16,638 nt of DNA from Baffinella frigidus (taxonomy: Eukaryota > Cryptophyceae > Cryptomonadales > Baffinellaceae), in NCBI GenBank assembly GCA_026770585.1, contig MU646368.1, positions 633,532-650,169 of the forward strand. The letters are read 5' to 3'. The position numbers and the translations under genes were made by a program. Shown here piece by piece: positions 13,576 through 16,638 of the stretch; within the stretch, counting starts at the first letter, position 1, and every line of letters begins with the position of its first letter. A model generated the notes under the pieces. That model had not been told where the DNA came from. It did no database searches and saw nothing but the letters and a program-made list of their open reading frames with translations.

Positions 13576-13657
13576 CGTGGAATACAGCGCGCGCGGCGCC
13601 CATGACCTCCTCGACGGTCAGCGACTGGTAGTTCTCGTAGATGTTCTTGATCGATTC
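13576..13657 (-). CDS. M16 peptidase-like protein, exon (intact copy)
   Basis: 82 nt: 27 codons plus one base, entering in phase 0 after TTGGGCGCAG and leaving at CCACG|GTCATC. It encodes ESIKNIYENYQSLTVEEVMG then AARAVFH. This fits the conserved C-terminal segment of M16 domains, in which a helix (like -LRNYEERLKALT-) is followed by -EDVQAAARKYL-. It joins in frame to the exon at 14710-14811 upstream and the 39-nt exon downstream. A truncated copy of its 5' half lies at 13783-13830 and fragments of its 3' half at 13060 and 13306. Confidence 0.8.
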
Positions 13658-13782
13658 CTGCGCCCAAGAGTAATAATTTGATTAATATTTTACGTTATTA
13701 GTAATTTTAATAAAAGTTTTACAGTTTTAATGGTGTTCTTAGTAGTGTAACACTTTTATAACGTGGTGTCTACAGCCGAATC

Positions 13783-13830
13783 CTCGACGGTCAGCGACTG
13801 GTAGTTCTCGTAGATGTTCCTGATCGAGTC
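13783..13830 (-). pseudogene. Truncated copy of the M16 exon at 13576 (5' half)
   Basis: Encodes DSIRNIYENYQSLTVE after a good acceptor TTGTGCGCAG, then stops matching (GATTCGGCTG) with no donor. It could act as a decoy acceptor; the copy at 13576-13657 is the complete one. Confidence 0.7.
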
Positions 13831-13954
13831 CTGCGCACAACGGTAAAACTGGTGTTAGTATCTAGCACAAAGTTAAAACTGGTGTGAGTACGTAGTACAA
13901 AGGGAAAACAGGTGTTTAGTATACGATGTTATAAAGTGGTCATTAGTACACAGA

Positions 13955-14040
13955 TAACCTGATTATACAGTGGTGTCTAGAGCCCTGCTAGACACCATAC
14001 AGTGGTCTAGAGCCCTAGACACCACTGTATAATCAGGTTA
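13955..14040. mobile_element. 86-bp perfect-armed foldback
   Basis: 26-bp perfect inverted arms: 13955-13980 (TAACCTGATTATACAGTGGT ...) and 14015-14040. The 34-nt loop holds further shortened copies of the same sequence (CTAGACACCATACAGTGGTC). Outer flanks ACACAG and CTGTGT extend the pairing with a one-base offset. Confidence 0.85.
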
Positions 14041-14123
14041 CCTGTGTATGTCTCGACTGTTGTCAGTGGGCAGGACTGTTGTCACTGACAACAGTGTTGT
14101 TGTCAGAGCGAGGGCGTTGACCG

Positions 14124-14188
14124 AGGTGCGGGCTACAGTCACCCCCCCCTTCGTATACGAGCTGCAGTCCCCCCCCCCTTCGCTGTGA
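14124..14188. repeat. Repeated C-run segments, with inverted copy beside a splice donor
   Basis: GGGCTACAGTC plus C-run plus TTCGTATACG and GAGCTGCAGTC plus C-run plus TTCG occur in tandem. An inverted version (GATACGAAG plus G-run plus GCTGTAGCCC) is at 14679-14705, immediately beside the donor of the exon at 14710. Confidence 0.75.
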
Positions 14189-14480
14189 GTCGAAAGACTC
14201 AAGGGCTTCCTTCGTTTTGAGTCTCTCGCCTTCCCACTGAGACAACAGTCGAGCGCGGGCCGCGCTCGGTCTCTCTTACAAGTGAAAAAAAATATGTGTA
14301 GTAAGTTTCACACAAATAGGGGCATCTGGTCACGTACCTCCAAGGTATAACTCGAGATACGTGACCAAGCAAGTTATAACTTGAGATACGTGACCAAGCA
14401 TGCCCGTGACTGGTACAAAAGAGTTGATTCAAATCAAGGCGAAAGGCCTCTTCGAACCCCCCGCGGGGCGGGGGGGGTGA

Positions 14481-14512
14481 CCTCGAAGAGCGTTGACCAG
14501 TAGTTGTTGCTC
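14481..14512 (-). pseudogene. Fragment copy of the M16 exon at 14710
   Basis: Encodes SNNYWSTLFE, matching NNNYWSSLLE of the intact exon, without splice sites at its edges. Confidence 0.6.
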
Positions 14513-14572
14513 CCGCCCGGGGAGGGGGGTTGGGTATTGGGTCACGCCAGTTTCGTTCAAAATTATTCTCTC

Positions 14573-14601
14573 GCTCTGGAGAGAGAGTGAGAGAGAGAGA
14601 G

Positions 14602-14645
<44 letters not shown>
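14573..14645. repeat. GA/GT microsatellite
   Basis: GAGAGAGA with an internal GTGTGTGTGT block, in an M16 gene intron. Its apparent SLSLSL coding is meaningless. Confidence 0.95.
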
Positions 14646-14709
14646 TTGCTTTATTGAGGAAGTACAGCTGAGCGGGGATACGAAGGGGGGGGGGGGCTGT
14701 AGCCCGTAC

Positions 14710-14811
14710 CTTGGTTTTCGGAAGGGCGGAGTCGGACTGGAGCCCCTCGAGGAGCGACGACCAGTAGTTGTTGTTCTCATGCGACTCACGGATCTCCGCC
14801 AGCGTGGGATT
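14710..14811 (-). CDS. M16 peptidase-like protein, exon with NNNYW motif
   Basis: 34 codons, phase 0 at both ends, between GAAATCCGCAG and AAG|GTACGG. It encodes NPTLAEIRESHENNNYWSSL then LEGLQSDSALPKTK. In M16 (insulinase/PqqL/processing-peptidase-like) proteins the stretch after the -TEEEL--AK- helix carries -RE----N-YWL--L-; here RES...NNNYWSSLL lies 17 residues after the AAK of the upstream exon, about the usual distance. M16 domains of this C-terminal kind are usually the non-catalytic half; the HxxEH zinc site would lie in the N-terminal half, outside this window. Confidence 0.82.
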
Positions 14812-14932
14812 CTGCGGATTTCGTGGTTAGAATTTAGCCACACACCGACAACCCTAGGTCCCGGGGTTGGGCTTTAGCCACATGACCGCAACCCTATGTT
14901 CCTACAGAAAACAATGCATCTCCAAGGGTTAC

Positions 14933-15063
14933 TCGATGACCAGTAGTTGTTGTTTTCGTGCGACTCACGGATCTGCGACTCGCAGATGGCCCTCCCAGAG
15001 GGATGGAGCACCTTGGTTGCGAGTCGCATCCCAGAATCCCACGCTGGCCAGCGTGGGATTCTG
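14933..15063 (-). pseudogene. M16 exon copy interrupted by a 72-bp foldback
   Basis: 14933-14974 and 15048-15063 together match the exon at 14710-14811 from CTCGA-GACCAGTAGTTGTT to CCAGCGTGGGATTCTG. Between them lies a block whose ends, GCGACTCGCA and TGCGAGTCGC, are inverted repeats. It also carries an inverted copy of the exon end, creating the palindrome at 15032-15063. Confidence 0.7.
15032..15063. repeat. Perfect 32-bp palindrome made from exon sequence
   Basis: CAGAATCCCACGCTGG followed with no spacer by its exact complement CCAGCGTGGGATTCTG. The right half is the start of the M16 exon copy. Confidence 0.92.
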
Positions 15064-15319
15064 CTCCACGAGGTGTGGTCGTTTAGGACCAAACAGCGGG
15101 CTACGAAGGGGTTCGTGAAAAATCCATGAGAGGATGATCCCTAGGACCCTACGGTAGGCCATCCGTAGGGACATAGGGTCGTTCCAGTAGCTGGTGGTCC
15201 CGTACGTCGTATGGGTGTCGTTTAGACGACACCACTTCATACACTATTTCGTTGTTTTCGTGGTCAACAGCGTGAACACCGCTCACAAAACGGGAAGGGT
15301 TCCAACCCGGGCAGGGTTA

Positions 15320-15444
15320 CCACGCCAGAGTCTTCGAAGGGGTCGCCAAAAGTCAACTCCCCTTGAAGGCGGTGGTTTTCAAAAGTGGAGAACCTCATCA
15401 GAAAGGTTCTTAAAAATTCAACCCCCTCCTCCACTCTGGCGTGG
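15320..15444. mobile_element. 125-bp MITE with TA flanks
   Basis: 12-bp perfect terminal repeats CCACGCCAGAGT (15320-15331 against 15433-15444), TA at 15318-15319 and 15445-15446. The interior contains CAAAAGTCAACT. The ends resemble the middle repeat of the promoter element at 1311-1660, so the two may be related. Confidence 0.82.
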
Positions 15445-15645
15445 TAGCACTGGATCGGTGGGAGGGCTTACAGCATACGGTTTATTTTTATTTTTTATGC
15501 TGTGGAGTTTGGGGTTTGGGTAGTGCTAGGACAAGGAAAAGCAAACGCTGGCTGGGTTAGTCAAAGAGAGAGAGGCCTTTACTACTACCAACACCCGCCC
15601 GCCATGCATGCACGGCTCCCTGTTGTAAACACGTGTTTTAACGAT

Positions 15646-15871
15646 TTGCTAAAAATGTGTTACATGGCCCCCGGGGGACGTGACCCCCAGCGTCTCCAAA
15701 AGGACATGACTGCCTCGTGGAACAGCCCCGCCGGCAGGCTCGTGAACGGACGCCGAAGCCAGACGGTCGGTCGTGACTGCCTTGCGTGTTCCAAACCGAA
15801 CTTATTGCTAAAAATGTGTTACACGGTCCCCGGGGGACGTGACCCCCAGCGTCTCCCAAAGGACATGACTG
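15646..15871. repeat. Direct repeat pair, 66-67 bp, offset 159
   Basis: TTGCTAAAAATGTGTTACA ... CGGGGGACGTGACCCCCAGC ... GGACATGACTG at 15646-15711 and 15805-15871. Each contains the hairpin GGGGGACGTGACCCCC. Confidence 0.88.
15719..15784. repeat. Dispersed repeat, copy without the palindrome
   Basis: Counterpart of 5175-5260 lacking its 20-bp palindromic insertion. Same orientation, though it lies in a different gene of opposite transcription. Confidence 0.85.
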
Positions 15872-16514
15872 TAACCTGAGGGGGTTTTGGTCGGTCTGAC
15901 ACTACCAATCACAACCAAGCACGGTGCTGCTCCCCGTTGTGCCACACACCACGTCGGTCTCGCCGGAGCCTTGAGATAACTGTAACTGTTCATACAGTAA
16001 CTGTTCATAACTGTTCATACGCGGTTCATCACGCACCCGCGCCGCGGAGGGTAGTGCCATAGGACAAGGAAACGCAAACGCTGGCTGGATTGGTCAAAGA
16101 GAGAGAGTAGTACAGGCCTCTCTCTCTCTTCGAGGTAGTAACGTTACTACTAACAACACGCGCCCGCCATGCATGCACCCCCGCCCCTACGGTATTGCCT
16201 ACCGTAGGGCCTATGGACTATTTACTAGGGGGTTGTTCAAAATCCGGTAGTGCCATTGGACAAGGAGAAGCAGACCCTGGCTAGATGGGTCAAAGAGAGT
16301 GAGAGGCCGTTACTACTACCAACACGCGCGTGTGGCGCCCGCGCCCGCCATGCATGCACCCGCGCCGAGGCTGTGTCCGAGTAGGACCGGTGTAGGTCCT
16401 TTAGGTTCTAACTCCCACCATAGCCGGACACCTACACACAGGCTGTGTAGGACTGGTTTAGGGATTAGTCAACCGTCCCGGTTTGGGGTTTAGTCCATTG
16501 GAGGGGGTCATAAC

Positions 16515-16580
16515 CTTCGCAGCGCTCATCTCCTCCTCCGTGAAGCCGTTTTTCAGGAACTCCTGGATGATCGCCTTCAC
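16515..16580 (-). CDS. M16 peptidase-like protein, exon with TEEEMSAAK motif
   Basis: 22 codons, phase 0, between CACACCCTCAG and AAG|GTTATG. It encodes VKAIIQEFLKNGFTEEEMSA then AK. The motif -GxTEEEhxxAK- is a hallmark of M16 family domains, where it precedes the long helix of the C-terminal half-domain. Sense-strand sequence just upstream (16581-16638) is C-rich with a CCCTAA unit, as at the other acceptors. The gene continues beyond the right edge; catalytic motifs are not in the window. Confidence 0.8.
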
Positions 16581-16638
16581 CTGAGGGTGTGGGGGTTGTA
16601 GCTTAGTGTTGGCATTAGGGTCTAGAGTTTGGAGGTTG

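Larger units (their letters stand above)
13658..14709 (-). other. M16 gene intron with foldbacks and exon copies
   Basis: 1052 nt between two exons. From low to high coordinate it contains an AT-rich tract (13668-13765), a truncated exon copy (13783-13830), a tandem repeat with AAAACTGGTGT(T/G)AGTA units (13845-13925), a perfect foldback (13955-14040), G/C-run repeats (14130-14180), a repeated GATACGTGACCAAGCA motif (14355-14400), an exon fragment (14481-14512) and a GA/GT microsatellite. Confidence 0.6.
15521..16360. repeat. Three-copy direct repeat
   Basis: Copies at about 15521-15612, 16052-16178 and 16248-16360. Each runs TAGTGC, GGACAAGGA, GC-GGCTGG, GTCAAAGAGAG, TTACTACTA-CAACAC, CGCCCGCCATGCATGCAC. 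Copy 2 has an extra block in which GAGAGAGAG meets its complement CTCTCTCTC around TAGTACAGGC. Confidence 0.88.
14812..16514 (-). other. M16 gene intron of 1.7 kb
   Basis: Between two phase-0 exons. It contains an exon copy split by a foldback (14933-15063), a TA-flanked MITE (15320-15444), a repeated 66-bp segment (15646-15871), a dispersed repeat shared with 5175-5260, and a three-copy 90-130-bp repeat (15521-16360). No further exon is convincing. Confidence 0.55.

Noticed and set aside
14573-14660. SLSLSL/RERERE coding segment
   Set aside because: Simple translation of a GA/GT microsatellite.
15638-15879. Repeated peptide frames (MCY-PGGRDPQRL) as a tandem-repeat protein
   Set aside because: Both copies come from a 66-bp intronic direct repeat with a GGGGGACGTGACCCCC hairpin; no splice sites or codon bias support coding.
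15521-16360. CRISPR array
   Set aside because: Only three copies with long unequal spacing and internal changes, in a eukaryotic gene intron.

Overview
This window looks like nuclear DNA of a single-celled eukaryote, most likely an alga or related protist. The genes are split by spliceosomal-type introns (GT...AG). Exons are short with G/C-rich third codon positions. Introns and spacers are full of degenerate TTTAGGG/TTTCGGG-type repeats and small foldback elements. TTTAGGG-type telomere repeats occur in green algae, plants, dinoflagellates, cryptophytes and others, so the exact lineage is not resolved from sequence alone.

Three gene pieces can be supported. (1) 651-1230, minus strand: the first two exons of tubulin-folding cofactor E (TBCE), with an N-terminal CAP-Gly domain; the rest runs off the left edge. 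(2) 1701-9719, plus strand: a multi-exon gene I do not recognise ('gene X', about 305-315 residues). It is reconstructed from six phase-compatible exons and is divergent from TBCE. (3) 12001-16580, minus strand: the last five exons (about 121 residues) of an M16/insulinase-family zinc metallopeptidase-like protein. It is convergent with gene X; its N-terminal part lies beyond the right edge.

Layout. 1-650: GA microsatellite and small foldback elements, probably TBCE intron. 1231-1700: divergent promoter region filled by a 350-bp foldback element. 1701-9719: gene X, whose long introns carry CCCTAAA-like tracts and several foldback elements. 9720-12000: the convergent spacer, an array of two miniature transposon families (A and B) flanked by TA dinucleotides. 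12001-16638: the peptidase gene, with very long TTTAGGG/TTTCGGG arrays in its introns.

Two patterns stand out. First, the introns of gene X and of the peptidase gene hold partial copies of the neighbouring exons, often precise to one splice boundary ('exon echoes'). Second, the telomere-like repeats run C-rich on the sense strand in both genes and run straight into several 3' splice sites, where they appear to serve as the pyrimidine tract. Their orientation flips between the two convergent genes. No RNA genes, CRISPR arrays or bacterial-type operons were found.
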